Origin: Rhynochetos jubatus
Taxonomy: Eukaryota; Chordata; Aves; Eurypygiformes; Rhynochetidae
Reading direction: 5' to 3'
DNA: 64,000 nucleotides
Assembly: GCA_027574665.1 (NCBI GenBank)
Contig: CM050690.1
Span: 72,459,433 to 72,523,432 of the forward strand
Shown here: positions 53,495 through 64,000 of the stretch, piece after piece
Layout of the letters: each line of letters begins with the position of its first letter
Numbering within the stretch: position 1 is the stretch's first letter
Notes under the pieces: generated by a model
What the model saw: the letters and a program-made list of their open reading frames with translations, nothing else
Told to the model about the DNA's origin: nothing
Database searches by the model: none
Translations under genes and position numbers: made by a program

Positions 53495-53522
53495 TTCTAA
53501 CCATGCTGTTTCACCCTTGCAG
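53495..53522 (+). other. Splice acceptor of the PDZD2 exon (predicted)
   Basis: The order TTCTAAC (53495-53501, branch A at 53500), a pyrimidine-rich stretch and TTGCAG ending at 53522 makes a near-consensus acceptor, with the branch A 22 nt from the AG. It implies an exon starting at 53523 and an upstream non-coding PDZD2 exon elsewhere. Confidence 0.6.
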
Positions 53523-53857
53523 GACAAGACGGAGTGGTGACTGTGGTGAGAAGGAGAAATCGTTCCCAGCGGAGCGGGGACCACGACGGCAGGCAGACCC
53601 GGACAGCCACAGACACTCCCCACCGCCTCATCCACTGACCTTTCCGTGGGGCCGGCTGCGGTGTGTTCACACCAAACATCCTGCCTTGACTGCCTTTGGT
53701 CAGTTGGAGCCCAAAAAACGTCCCTGCGAGATTAGATGGGGTTTGCTTTGGATCTGCAGCGCCACTCCAGCATGGCCCCAGGGGCTGCAGAGGGCCAGGG
53801 TCCGGGGAGCCGATTGGGAGCAAGGCTGCTGCCGTGAGGGGATGCACAGGGACGGCG
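53523..53857 (+). other. PDZD2 5' untranslated region (predicted)
   Basis: About 335 nt between the predicted acceptor and the PDZD2 start codon, GC-rich. In the PDZD2 frame the last stop before the gene is TGA at 53687-53689, and no ATG follows until 53858, which supports the chosen start. The leader holds two out-of-frame ATGs (53736 and 53842). The true 5' end could instead be a transcription start within this CpG-rich segment. Confidence 0.55.
53736..53837 (+). other. Upstream ORF 1 in the PDZD2 leader
   Basis: ATG at 53736 opens 33 codons ending in TGA at 53835-53837, 20 nt before the PDZD2 ATG. It is not in frame with PDZD2 and its peptide has no recognisable motif. If the leader is used as predicted, the uORF could lower translation or force reinitiation. 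Confidence 0.5.
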
Positions 53858-54102
53858 ATGCCCATCACACAGGACAACGCAGGGGTCTTCCTCCCCCTCC
53901 TGTGCCAGTGGCTGCAGAACAGCCGTCGGGAGGGGGCCGAGGGGGCCGAGCAGCAGCTCTGCCGCTCGGCCGTCCAGAAGCTGAGCGAATACATCCAGCT
54001 CAACTTCTCTGTGGACGAGAGCAAACTGCAGCCAGGGAGCTGCGGGACTTCGGATACAGAGATCTGCACCATGTACCTGGCCCAGGAGATGCAAAAAACT
54101 GA
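53842..54102 (+). other. Upstream ORF 2, overlapping the PDZD2 start
   Basis: ATG at 53842, 16 nt before the PDZD2 ATG, opens 86 codons in another frame and ends with TGA inside the PDZD2 coding exon. Both start codons have G at -3 and C at +4, so by that rule they are of similar strength. Ribosomes initiating at 53842 would bypass the PDZD2 start, so PDZD2 would depend on leaky scanning. Confidence 0.5.
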
Positions 54103-54336
54103 GGTTCTTGGGTTGAGCTTTGGGAACATCCCTGCTCTGGGGGACTATGGGGAGAAACGTCGAGGAGGGAAGAAGAGGAAGGGGCATAAGGGGCCGGTGC
54201 TTGACGTCGGGTGCATCTGGGTGACAGACTTGAAGAAAAACAGCCCAGCCGGGAAGTGCGGGAGAGTGCGCCTGAAAGACGAGATCCTTTCTCTGAACGG
54301 CCAGTTGATGGTCGGTGTGGACGTCACCGGTGCGAG
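53858..54336 (+). CDS. PDZD2: PDZD2, first coding exon (partial)
   Basis: PDZD2 (also called PAPIN) is a very large scaffold protein with six PDZ domains. It is associated with cell junctions and endoplasmic reticulum, is known to bind catenin-family partners, and is cleaved to a secreted C-terminal form. This exon encodes residues 1-159 plus two bases. The start MPITQDNA and the segments YIQLNF, LGLSFGNIP, GDYGEKRRGGKKRK, GPVLDVGCIWVT, KNSPAGK and DEILSLNGQLMVGVDV match my memory of vertebrate PDZD2. Residues 84-90 (LGLSFGN) form the peptide carboxylate-binding loop of the first PDZ domain, and 141-150 its DEILSLNGQL strand. Residues 100-111 are strongly basic. The exon ends in phase 2 at a GTAAGG donor, where the known protein also has a junction. 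ATG 53858 is the first in frame after TGA 53687. Confidence 0.96.
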
Positions 54337-54342
54337 GTAAGG
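54337..54342 (+). other. PDZD2 splice donor
   Basis: GCGAG followed by GTAAGG, a strong donor. Joining after AG leaves phase 2, so the split codon is completed by the next exon (Ser or Arg). Reading through instead gives an immediate TAA at 54338-54340, as expected of an intron. Confidence 0.9.
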
Positions 54343-57300
54343 GTGGAAGAGCAGCCGTCTCTCGCGTCACGTGGTGCAGGTTGCAGTCGGTACTGATTTA
54401 TGTCTGAGAGCGGAGGTTTTGACCTGTGCTTTCCAGCCCCTGGGAGAGCTCTGGGTTCCTTATTAAGGTCTGTAGAAAATAAGTAACAAAAACAAATCGA
54501 TAATTAGCCCACATCTGCTACTTGCACATCCACTGGAAAATTTTGAGGGGTCACTGTGTCAAAAAATAGTATGTCATCAGCATCGGAGGGTCTCCACTGC
54601 AACGGGAGTCTTCCTGGGTTTGGATAAAACTGCCTTCTTAGGTAAAATTGAACACAGACTCAGCAACAAGGGTTTTTTTTACAGGTGCCTCTATTTTTTC
54701 TTGAATCACCTGAGTTGAGGGGAGCTTTTTTGAGAGCTAATGTTGTCTGAGACTTTTTCAAAGCAGGACATTTTTGTGTTTTTTAGATTGGAACAACTTC
54801 ATTTTAATAAATTCCCTTTGATTTTATTGCATTTGCTCTCTTTTGCTGTCTCCTGTCCCGGAAAACTTGAAACCTTTAAGAGTTCAAATCAGAAATGAAG
54901 GTTCTTGCAATGATATGGATTATTCTTGCTGTTTTTTTATTTCAACTGCTGCATGCTGTAAAATCAGTTATTGGTCCAGCTTTGCTTTTTGTGGGCTGGA
55001 GGACTTGTTTACATTTCCCTTTGCAAAGGCAAAGACCTTTCTCTGCTAAAAGTGAGGATGCACATGCTCATTCACACCTGAGGCTGCAACACACCAGAGG
55101 GCATGAAAGCCTTCCCCTCTTGTCAAAGGAGGTGCATCTTGGGGATGGACAGTTTGGGAAACAAAACACTAGTGAGGTGGCCCTTATTTAAAAGGAAACC
55201 CTGTTGTTCTGCAGTCTGTGCAATCCAGTGCGTTTTATGTGCCTTGGGAGTAATGTGCCATGTTAGATCAGCTGAGAAAGTGCTCCAGCAAGTGAGATTT
55301 GCAACAGGGGAAAATAACAAGTTTTAGCTGAAAATACTGGGGAGGGGAGCAGGGGGGAACCACACCTTGAATCTTTACAGATTTTTCCAGTGAGAATATA
55401 GCATTGATGGGAAGACTCATTGATGGTGCATCTGCAGTTTTAGTTGTCAGGCTTGCAAAGCCACAGTGGCCTTGGGGTGGGAGGGTGGAGGGTGTTAACA
55501 CTTACAAGTTATAATCCAATGAAGTGCATGGCCTTTGCTCCCAATAGGAAGTGAATGCAGCAGCGATTTGGGGTGACCACGCTGCCATGTGTCAGAATAA
55601 AAACAGTGACTCCTCAATCTGTTGGTGCTGGGCAGGTGAACTTGGCTGTGGGTTTGCAGGTCTGATAACAACCCTCTGTCATTTCAAACCTGTAATTCTA
55701 TGAGTGTATAAATATTGGTCCTGCAGCAATATCAATCAGTGGCACCCCCAAATTTGTGAAGTTTTGTGGCAAAAAGCAGTTCATTTGCTGTTTCCCCTTT
55801 GTCAGATATCACTGTTCCTAAAATCCAAAGGAATTGCTTGCCGCAGCCAGTAATAGAGTTATCTTATTATTAATGCAAAATGAAAGATAATACCCAATAG
55901 AGTCCAGAATGTTTGGATATCTGTCCTTCTTATCCTACCCCTGAAGGCTACATTTTGGGCTTGTTCCTTTTGGAAAGCTCTGTTACTAGACCAGCGAGCT
56001 GTGACTGCTGCTAATGAGAACCAAGTGCTCCCTTTTCCTTAGCAGAGATGTTTTTTGGCCATTATGAAGTCAGAGTTTTGGTGGTGTGGGGCCAGTGGTG
56101 TTGTTCATAAGATCCTGGTTTAGAATATTCTGTATCCAATTTAGGCCAAAATATAGGACATCTTTTAGTCAAAACCTGATTTATTTTCTGTATCCAGAGC
56201 ATTCTTGCCTAACTTAGCGCCAACTGCTGCTTGACAAGGGTGATGTTGATGGGTGACCGTTTAGGACCTTGAGGATGCTGTAAGTTTGGAGTGCTTGGTT
56301 TTGCCTTTCAGGGAGCTGGCTGGTAGCTGCAACCCCATGTTACCACCTTGTTCATCTCATCTGCTCCGGGATGCCTTGAGAGTCCTTCAGTAGGTTTCTC
56401 CACCAGCGTGCTCAGAAGGGCCATAATTCTGCCTAGTTTTACAATAGGCTGAAAGGCCACATCAGCTTGCCTTCTGGGAAGACTGCTTCAAAGAACAACG
56501 TTTCCTAGAGCATTTCCATATTGCTGCTACGGTGTCAGCAGCAGAGCTCTTTCCCCTTGGCTCTTCAAGGTGTTGGGGCAGGATAGCACACTGAATAGTA
56601 GTCGTGGCTTGATTTCTGTCTGCCTAATTATTCTCTACCTGAGTGAGAAACTCTTCCAGGTTGATACAAAGGGGTGTGAGTGCTGTGATTTATGGTGTGA
56701 TGTACTTAGTGTAGCCTGAGCATGGTCAGGAAAATCAAAATACTGCCATAGCTCCTGTAGCACCAGGATGGGTTGGGCAAGCAAAATCACTGTTTATATG
56801 TTTACTACTCACTTGCTAAGTACCATGGCAGCCCCATCTTGCCTGGGGAGCGTGCTGTCCACACTGGTGTTTTAGGCAATCTCCTGATTTATTTCCATAA
56901 CAGTGGAGAATTTGGCACAAGAGTCTCACGACACTGCCACTTTCCTGGGGGTTACCACTTCTGCAGCAGGGCTGGCAGAAGTGTGCTCACATACCCCGTG
57001 CTTCATATCCCCTCACCTCCAGCCGCATCCCACCATGCAAACCCTCGCTGTTCCAAGGTGCTAAACCAATACATTGGACAGTGGGAGAGGAGAGGCCGGC
57101 GCACGCGGTCCCTTCTGCTGGCTGTGCTATGGAAGTGGTCAGCCTCTAGAGAACGGGAGGCAGACGGCTTGTCCTGCGCCTACAGTTCCACAGGTCTTAG
57201 GGCAGTGATGGGGTCAGACAGTGCAGAAGAGCAGCATGCTGCTTCTCGGAGAAGCCGGCTGTGAGTATCATTCGTGTCTCTCCCTGGTAGGGCAGCTGAA

Positions 57301-60300
57301 TCTGACTTCTTTAAAGAAAAGTTATTTACTTAAATTCCACCTGATTGCCATGTAAACAGCAGAAATAAGTTGACTATTGCTGAGCTTGCTTTTTTTTTCT
57401 TTTCATTTAGAGAAACATTATGCAGAAAGATAATCATCAAAGCTCTCTGCTTAACAGGGTATTATTACATTAGAGACGAATGATGTAGGTGGTGGCATTT
57501 TTGGTGATGTTAGTGACTGAGGGAAAATTATTGCTCTCTTCAGAGTTAGCAAATTGTGTGTGTCTGTCAAACACAATTGCAGGGAAATGAGCTGTATTGG
57601 AGTACTGAATAAAGGTTAGTCAAAACTCTGCATGTTTATTTATCTTCTGTCTGTACAACTGTATCTCCAAAACACATGGGTTATGTTCCCCCAGACAACA
57701 ACTTCCTATGCATTTTGGAACTGCTCCTCTCATTTTGGGCTATTACTCATTTACTGGAGAGAGGTTTTTAGTACTCCTGCAGATGACAGACGAATCCTTC
57801 ATTTCTTGAGCATGACTGAATGGGGCTTCATTGAGCAAGTCATGGGAGGTTTGCAAACGAATTATTTTGTCACGAATATCATTCAGTTCGAAATATTTGA
57901 TTACGAATTTCATCAAGGGTAGCTGCAGTGCTTGGACACAGCTACCACATACATCTAATCTTTAAAATCGGTGCTGAATAGATTTCCAAATTCAAGCTGT
58001 GTTTGAAGAAAGCAGAGTAAGATACATTACAAGTGATGACAGTGTGGTATAAACATGAGATATTATTATAATTTTGTCATTGAGGAAACCCAACCACAGC
58101 TTCAAAATATCATGTTCCTCATTGCCAAAAATGACCAAAGATTACCATGTGTGGGAATACTGTCAGAGAACTGGCTGCCTTCTTTTTAACCCACAACCTG
58201 GAGCCTCTTCTGAAAACAGAGCAGTATTTTGACAGCCATACCTTTGCATAGCATTTCCTTAGTCTCCCCTCTTCAGCCAGTATCCTGAGGAGTTGCTAGG
58301 ACTCCTCCCCAGCACAACATACGGCATGCTGAATGTTAGGGCAATCAGTTTATTGTCAGACATGCTGAGAAAGGCCTTCAGAAATCAGATGTGCAATGGA
58401 GAGTGAGCTTCAAGTGCCACGACTGAAGGCAAAACTTTGACCTTACCTGAAGTTGGGGGTTTCCAGCAGGACCAAGGTGTTCCCTTAGTGCTTGCTGCTA
58501 CTGCATGTCACATCTACATGCTCCAGGAGAGCTGGAAGCATGAAGCTAATGTTCTGGTTCTCCTAACAGGTCAATGCTATTAGTAGTGATACATGGACAT
58601 TCTAAACACAGTGCTACTTCTCTGTAAGTGCTAGCAGCTGATTACAGGGCACAATACTGAACGTCTAACCAAATTACAGGTCTGGAAATGTGCAAAGTAC
58701 TTTATGCTGTTTGCCTGTGGCAGTCAATAACTGTCCTGGGCTCAGCTGGATGAAATACTGAGGTTCTGTATCAAAACAGTCCTTGCTGGTGCTGGAAAGC
58801 CAATACGCAGTCCCTGGATGTATTTGGAACCAAATTCTGCTCGGAACAATGGTCACCAGGAGGGTGCTCTTCTTCTTTGCTCCCATGTTGGCACCCCTGC
58901 ATGCAAGGAGACGCAGAGCGGTATATCTGCTGAGGGCATGGGAACGGAGAATGGGGATCTTTGCTGTGTCAGAGCAGAGCTGCTCTGGCAGTGTTCTTTG
59001 AAAACCAGTGTTTCAGAAGAGCGTACCTTTCAAGGCACTTTTTATTGAGCTTCCCCTTCCTCAGAAGTTTGAACAGAATGATTTTTTGTCATAAACTGCT
59101 TTGCCCCTACAATAGAAAGATGTTCTTGTTGGGAAGAAATCACTTCTGGATGTGATCTCTTTGATATGCACTCTTTGATAGCAAGGTGCATTGCTCCAAT
59201 TTTGCATTTTCCATGGTGCACTGCTTTCTGCCGGGCTGTGGGAAGACACTGCTGCTGCAGGAGTTGGCTGTCTTTGCCGTGGCCACTTTGTCCCTGCACC
59301 GGCGGCCATGGTTGTTTCCGGAGCATCCGCAGGATTTGGTAGCACTGTGTTACTCACTAGTGTGTTCAAAGTGCTTCCAGGTACTGCAACAGGCATGTGG
59401 GGATGGCATGCTGTGGGAACGGGAAGCAAGGACCATGGTCCTTCTGCTCATCAGCTGGGGCCCTCAGTTGAGGTTTTTGATTAACAAATCCATTCTTCAG
59501 TCGGGGTGGGAGTTAGGTTGTATGAATGCCTGTGTTACAGTGGAAGGGAAGGTTTTCAGGTTCCTGTGCCTGTGATGGGCTTGTGTTTCTCTGGAAGTTA
59601 TCATGGATTTATTTTCTGCTTGGCAGAACAATCTCCTTTTGCATCCTTTTTCTTAAGGAAACATCACCCCAAGAAAACTATCCCTGGTCATCACTCAAAG
59701 CTCTGACTCACCACACCCCTACCTCCCCAGCATGCCAGGTTGCATCGATTGATTGCTCTGTTTTACTGTGTTTCCTCACCTCCTTCCTAAAGCAAAAGTA
59801 CTGCCAACACAAAGTCCTGCTCAGTATAAGCAGCTGCTTTGCCTGGTGTTAGCAGGGCCTTCTCTTGGTTATGTTCATAAGAAAATATTTTTGTTTTAAT
59901 ACGAAAACAAATGGAAATGTATCCTGGCCCTTTGCCCTTGGCCAAGGGGCAAACATTTCTGTGGGAGCTCCTTGTTAAAATATTAACAGCACTGACTACA
60001 CAGAGAAAAACAAACACAGTGGTCCTGGAGACTGCAGCCTCCAAATGCAGTCTCAGGGAATAGATTTCTCATAACTGGCCTAAAAAATACACCCAACCTC
60101 TTGTCGAGTTGAATTTGTTTCCTTTTTTTTTCATATCATATTACTAATCTTCATGCTGCTAAGTGATGGATCAGGGCACAGAGGTTGAGACCTGGGACTC
60201 GTTATCAGGGGCAGGGGTGGGAAGCGTATGCTGACATCCTCTCCGAGCTGCCTGGTGTGAGTCCTGAGGATGGAAAATTAGCAGCATGTAGGGATTTGGG

Positions 60301-63300
60301 CTGAGGGTTTTATCCTCCAGTTGAGCTGCTTTGAGTGGGGAGACAGTGAATGTGTGCTCAACGTGTGCAGAGTAAGAGGAAGCCTATGGATGTGTAAGTC
60401 TCACTGTGTTCCTAAAGTCTTGTATGCTGGAGCATGGAGCCAGACCCTCTAAAGTACTTCTGCTGTATTTTACGCTGATAGTGAATATTAATTCCCCCCC
60501 TTAAACTATAATGGGACTAAGAAACTAAGAAAGAGCTGTTTTCTTCCCTTCTTTGATATCTTCAGGAAAGGTATGAGCAGACTTAGCCACACGTGTTGAG
60601 AAATAAATTGCTCTGAAGAAATGAGCTTTATCTCAAATCCTTTCTCAAGAGCCAAAGATTTAAGCAGAAGGTCACTAATCCCCAGACTCAGCAGAGATCA
60701 TTTGCTTGTTTGTCCTCTTTGCTTTATTAACCTGAGCATGGGTTTGCCCAGTCTCCCCTCCGCACCCTCTGGTTCCTGCCTTCCCTCTCAACCTCCCCGC
60801 GTGAAGCCTCTGTGGAGGCAAACCCATTCCCTTGCAGCAACGGTCATTGCAGTATCCCACTGCTACAACTGCCTCCTCAACAAACCCTTCGTCCTCAACT
60901 TTGCATCTTATTTATCTTCTCGCTCAGCTCAGTTTTACCTAAAACCTGTGAAACATGATGCCCACTGATTTAAACAACTCATGTCCTGTATGTGTTTGCA
61001 TTTTTGTCCCAAAATTTTGGGAGCAATAGGCTCGTTTGCCTTCTACACACTGTTGCCACTGAAAACCAGAGCTGGCCTCTGTCTGTAGAAAGCGTTATCC
61101 CCAGAGGACATACACGTATAATTATCCAACATCCCCAGGGTCATCTGCAGCAAATGCTCCCCAGCCCCAGCTCTGCATGCTTTCTTTTCAGAGGCATTGC
61201 ATCAGGCTTCAAAAGACTTGGACAGAGGTTGGTGGTGTTGCCTTAGGAGCCGTAAAAACTTCAGAGGTTATAGAGTGGGTTGTCCTGAACTTTTTTGTGT
61301 GCTTTTGTTTTGTTCCATTGAGCTGTGAAAACTCTGCTTGGAAGTCTGTACCTTGTTGCCAAATGTATGGCTGTGCATCTCCATTTAATTTGCTGTTCTG
61401 ACCACGCTGTAATTACGAGAGAACAAGCCCACTGTTCAGGCGGGAGCTGTGCCCTCCCCACTTTTCTGCTGTGGGAACAGCCTGGTTTGTGATTCAGCCT
61501 CATGCCTTGTCATTTATCCCTGATGCCAAAGTGCCAGCAAGAGACCTTTTCCATCCTAAGTGGGATTTTCAGCCTCACAGGCAGCAAGCATCCCATGCTC
61601 TCAGGTCATCTGGAAGCACAGTCAGGATGTAGCAGAACTTAACTAATTGGTAAACTGCTGGAATGCACAAAAAAGGGTCATGTTTTTCTACCACCCAGCC
61701 AAGGAGCAGGTGAGGCCTTCAGCCACAGCAGCAGTTACTTTCACAGCCTCTCCAGCAGTTCATTTGCTAGCACAGAATAGTGGTTTAGCCATCAATAATT
61801 AAAACCAGAGATGTTCAAAAACACGAGCAAGGAACATTTTGTGCCCATTATTCTTCCTCTTTCTATAATGTTTGTGCCCTTACACACCAATTTGCAATGT
61901 GCAGTCATTCACAGTGTCTCTTCTAATCTGTAAATGTGAATTTCTCTTCATATTCTGGAAGTCCCAAGTTTTGCACAGAGCAGGCTGTGGGCTGAAGGCT
62001 GATTTCCATGAGACAAGAGGACCGAGCTGCTGCCGGAGAAGAGGCAACGGGAGCCAGGTTACTGTGTTCCAGTGAGATACATGGCAGGTTGTCCTTTCCC
62101 ACCTGTACTGTCTGATGTGCCATGAGTCCTGGAAAGGCACAGTTTCTCCATTCTTCACTGAAATGTTTTGTAGCATTGGGAGCAGCATTCCCATTCTCAG
62201 AAAGGTTTCAGAGCTGCTTTGCAAGGAGACGATGATTGTATCTTCTTGCCAACCTCATGTACCTTTGGGTGTGATGGTTGCTGTCCTGGCAGTTGCACTG
62301 GGACTGAGCTGTGACCCTCCACAGCTAAAAGCATTAGTGGTGGCAGCAGCTTAAAGCCCGCTTATCCCCTGTCACTGGGAATCAGGCCTGGCTTGGAAAG
62401 GACAGGAGTGGAGAGGATTGAAAGATGATGAACTGAAGACGGTTCCACAGGCAGAGGCTGTGCTTGACATCAGCCTCAGAGATACGGCTTGTCAGCATGA
62501 ACCTGCCACCTACAGACGTGAGAGGATAAACATAACAAACCTAGGTGTAATCAGCAGAGACGCAGGTATATAACTCCAGAGACAGCTGCTTTGGTGGATG
62601 GCTTTGGGGCTGGGCTTTTTTTCTCCATGGAAAACTCACTGCTTTTCTTATCTGATGTGACACTTGCCTCCAGCTCTGAGCAGTATCACATGGTCCTTGA
62701 AACATTTTTCTGTCTCTTTTCTACCAGATGTAGGCTAAGACGGGAAGGGCTTATTTATCAATCACAGGCTTTGCAGCATCACTCACCATTCTTGATGCTT
62801 TCTCTGGATGAAATGTATGACACTCAGCAAGATCAACTGGGCCTCCAAAGGGAAACCCTTCTAACAGACCAGTACCAGCAAAAAGATAAGTTGGCAGGCA
62901 CTGACAGGAGGTTTGGAGCAGCTCAGACTTGTACCTGTTGAGACAGGACAAGAGTAGGGCAAATGTGATTATCAGCAGCAAACTTCACCCTAAAGCATCC
63001 ACGACTCAGGAAGCCCAGCCAGAATAAAGGCTCCAGAATGAAGACTCTGAGAGACTAGAGGCTGATGGAAAATGGACTGAAGCTTTTTCAAAATGCAGCA
63101 GAATTGTTGAAATGTGGAGTTTATTGGTTTTGCTCATGCCCAAGACTCTTTTCTATTGTTTAAAAAGGTGGAAAGATCGGGTTTTTTTCCTTTCACCATA
63201 GTAAGTATTATAGGTAACTGGATGATCTTCTGAAAAAACCAAACCTGGCAAGATGAGGAATTGATGGATAGACCAATCGTTTTGCCTGTAGTCTCTCACT

Positions 63301-64000
63301 TGATCACTGGGATGGGTTCAAACAACCAGAGTAACTATTCAATGAACCAGAAGACAGTGATGTCCTCCTTCTCATCCTCATATGCATTTACCAGTGGTTC
63401 TTTGTGCCACAGTAACTGAAGAATTACTCAGTGCTTGCCAATTTTTCATAGCCTGGGCTATTTTTGTTCTGACAGTGAAGAGAATAACATGCACATGTGG
63501 TAACAAGTAAACTTTGTGGTACCATCTATCTGAACACAGAGCCCAGGTGAAAATAGGCTAGAGGTTTGGGAATTTCTTCTTGAAAACTCACGGTTGGTAA
63601 ATGGAGCCAAAATAGTGTGTGACATTCTCACTGAACATGGTTTCCAACAAACACACTAATTGTTCTGCTGAAAACAACATTTCATATCTTCATCTGTAAA
63701 AAAGTTCTACTGAAAGACAGATTTTTCTCAGTTTCCTCTAGAGGGCAATGTCTTATAAATATTTTAAGCAATTTTTGGGTTATGTCAACCGGGAATTTAG
63801 CCTGCCTTATCTAAGAATTCATAAAACAGCAGTGAAAAGTGTTTCTTTATGTGCTTTTTAGGATGTGTGTATATGTAATATAATGATCCTAATTGTTTCT
63901 TGTCCTTGTTCAGTGCAGTAGGTAATCCCTATAAGGAACACAGATACATGTTGTGCATTTTGGGGCACCTATGCCTATGCCAGAATGCAGAGACGGAACT
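54343..64000 (+). other. PDZD2 intron, continues past the window
   Basis: About 9.6 kb after the donor. I looked for the next PDZD2 exon, which should complete the first PDZ domain (in the human protein it opens with a Tyr-Leu-Ala-Glu-Gln-Cys-Trp stretch), and did not find it. No other gene, RNA gene or recognisable repeat family was seen. Two CTTTGAT motifs resembling TCF/LEF sites lie near 59158-59178, a weak observation. The segment at about 57080-57200 is GC-richer but shows no exon signals. Confidence 0.7.

Larger units (their letters stand above)
53030..54360. promoter_or_regulatory. CpG-rich segment around the PDZD2 exon
   Basis: This is the only long stretch in the window where CpG is frequent. 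By eye there are about 35 CpG in 53030-53560, not far below the number expected from base composition. Islands of this kind often mark promoters, so an alternative PDZD2 promoter could lie here. A GC-rich coding exon alone could also give the signal. No TATA box was seen just upstream of the exon. Confidence 0.45.

Noticed and set aside
53242..54102. A 286-codon + strand open frame, longer than the PDZD2 frame in the same place
   Set aside because: It runs in a different frame through the predicted acceptor and leader. It lacks domain content and is open mainly because the segment is GC-rich. Only its last part, from ATG 53842, is kept as an overlapping uORF.
53497..54370. Two long - strand frames (about 210 codons each) opposite the PDZD2 exon
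   Set aside because: They are mirror frames of a GC-rich coding exon with few stop codons; no motif supports them.
56773..57264. A 163-codon + strand frame in the PDZD2 intron
   Set aside because: It does not match the expected next PDZD2 exon, and no acceptor/donor pair or known domain was seen.
59156..59180. Paired CTTTGAT motifs resembling TCF/LEF sites
   Set aside because: Seven-base matches occur many times by chance in 64 kb; two of them near each other are not enough for a call.

Overview
This is vertebrate nuclear DNA, almost certainly from a bird. It contains one recognisable protein-coding exon and a few dead retroelements in about 60 kb of otherwise gene-free sequence. The bird assignment rests on three repeats: a typical avian CR1 LINE tail, a solo LTR of a widespread avian endogenous retrovirus family, and a much older amniote-type CR1 fossil. 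There are no bacterial operons, CRISPR arrays, phage genes or compact gene clusters.

The one gene is PDZD2 (PDZ domain containing 2). Its first coding exon lies on the + strand at 53858-54336: 159 codons plus 2 nt, ending at a consensus GTAAGG donor inside the first PDZ domain. A strong branch site, pyrimidine tract and AG place the likely exon start at 53523, which gives about 335 nt of 5' UTR. That UTR has two upstream AUGs, one opening a reading frame that overlaps the PDZD2 start. The exon sits in a GC- and CpG-rich patch (about 53030-54360) that contrasts with the AT-rich surroundings. No further PDZD2 exon was found downstream, so the following intron is at least 9.6 kb. The 53 kb upstream is either a long first intron or the intergenic space before the gene. 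In chicken this locus is Z-linked, so a Z-chromosome origin is a reasonable inference.

Layout: 1-28444 is non-coding, with simple repeats only. 28445-29490 is a 5'-truncated CR1 on the - strand with a mutated FADD box and an internal 26-nt C run. 34205-34425 is a short degenerate CR1 3' fragment on the + strand. 43771-43941 (-) is an unidentified exon-like segment with strongly coding codon use. 46328-46964 is a 637-bp solo LTR in the same orientation as PDZD2, flanked by perfect 5-bp duplications (GCCCT). 47482-47817 (-) is a lower-confidence coding-like frame. 50190-50935 (-) is the ancient CR1 fossil with a recognisable reverse transcriptase block. 53030-54360 holds the PDZD2 exon and its CpG-rich setting. 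54337-64000 is intron.

I did not find a novel multi-gene system. The items most worth a second look are the exon-like segment near 43.8 kb, the sense-oriented LTR about 6.6 kb upstream of the PDZD2 exon, and the uAUG arrangement in the PDZD2 leader.
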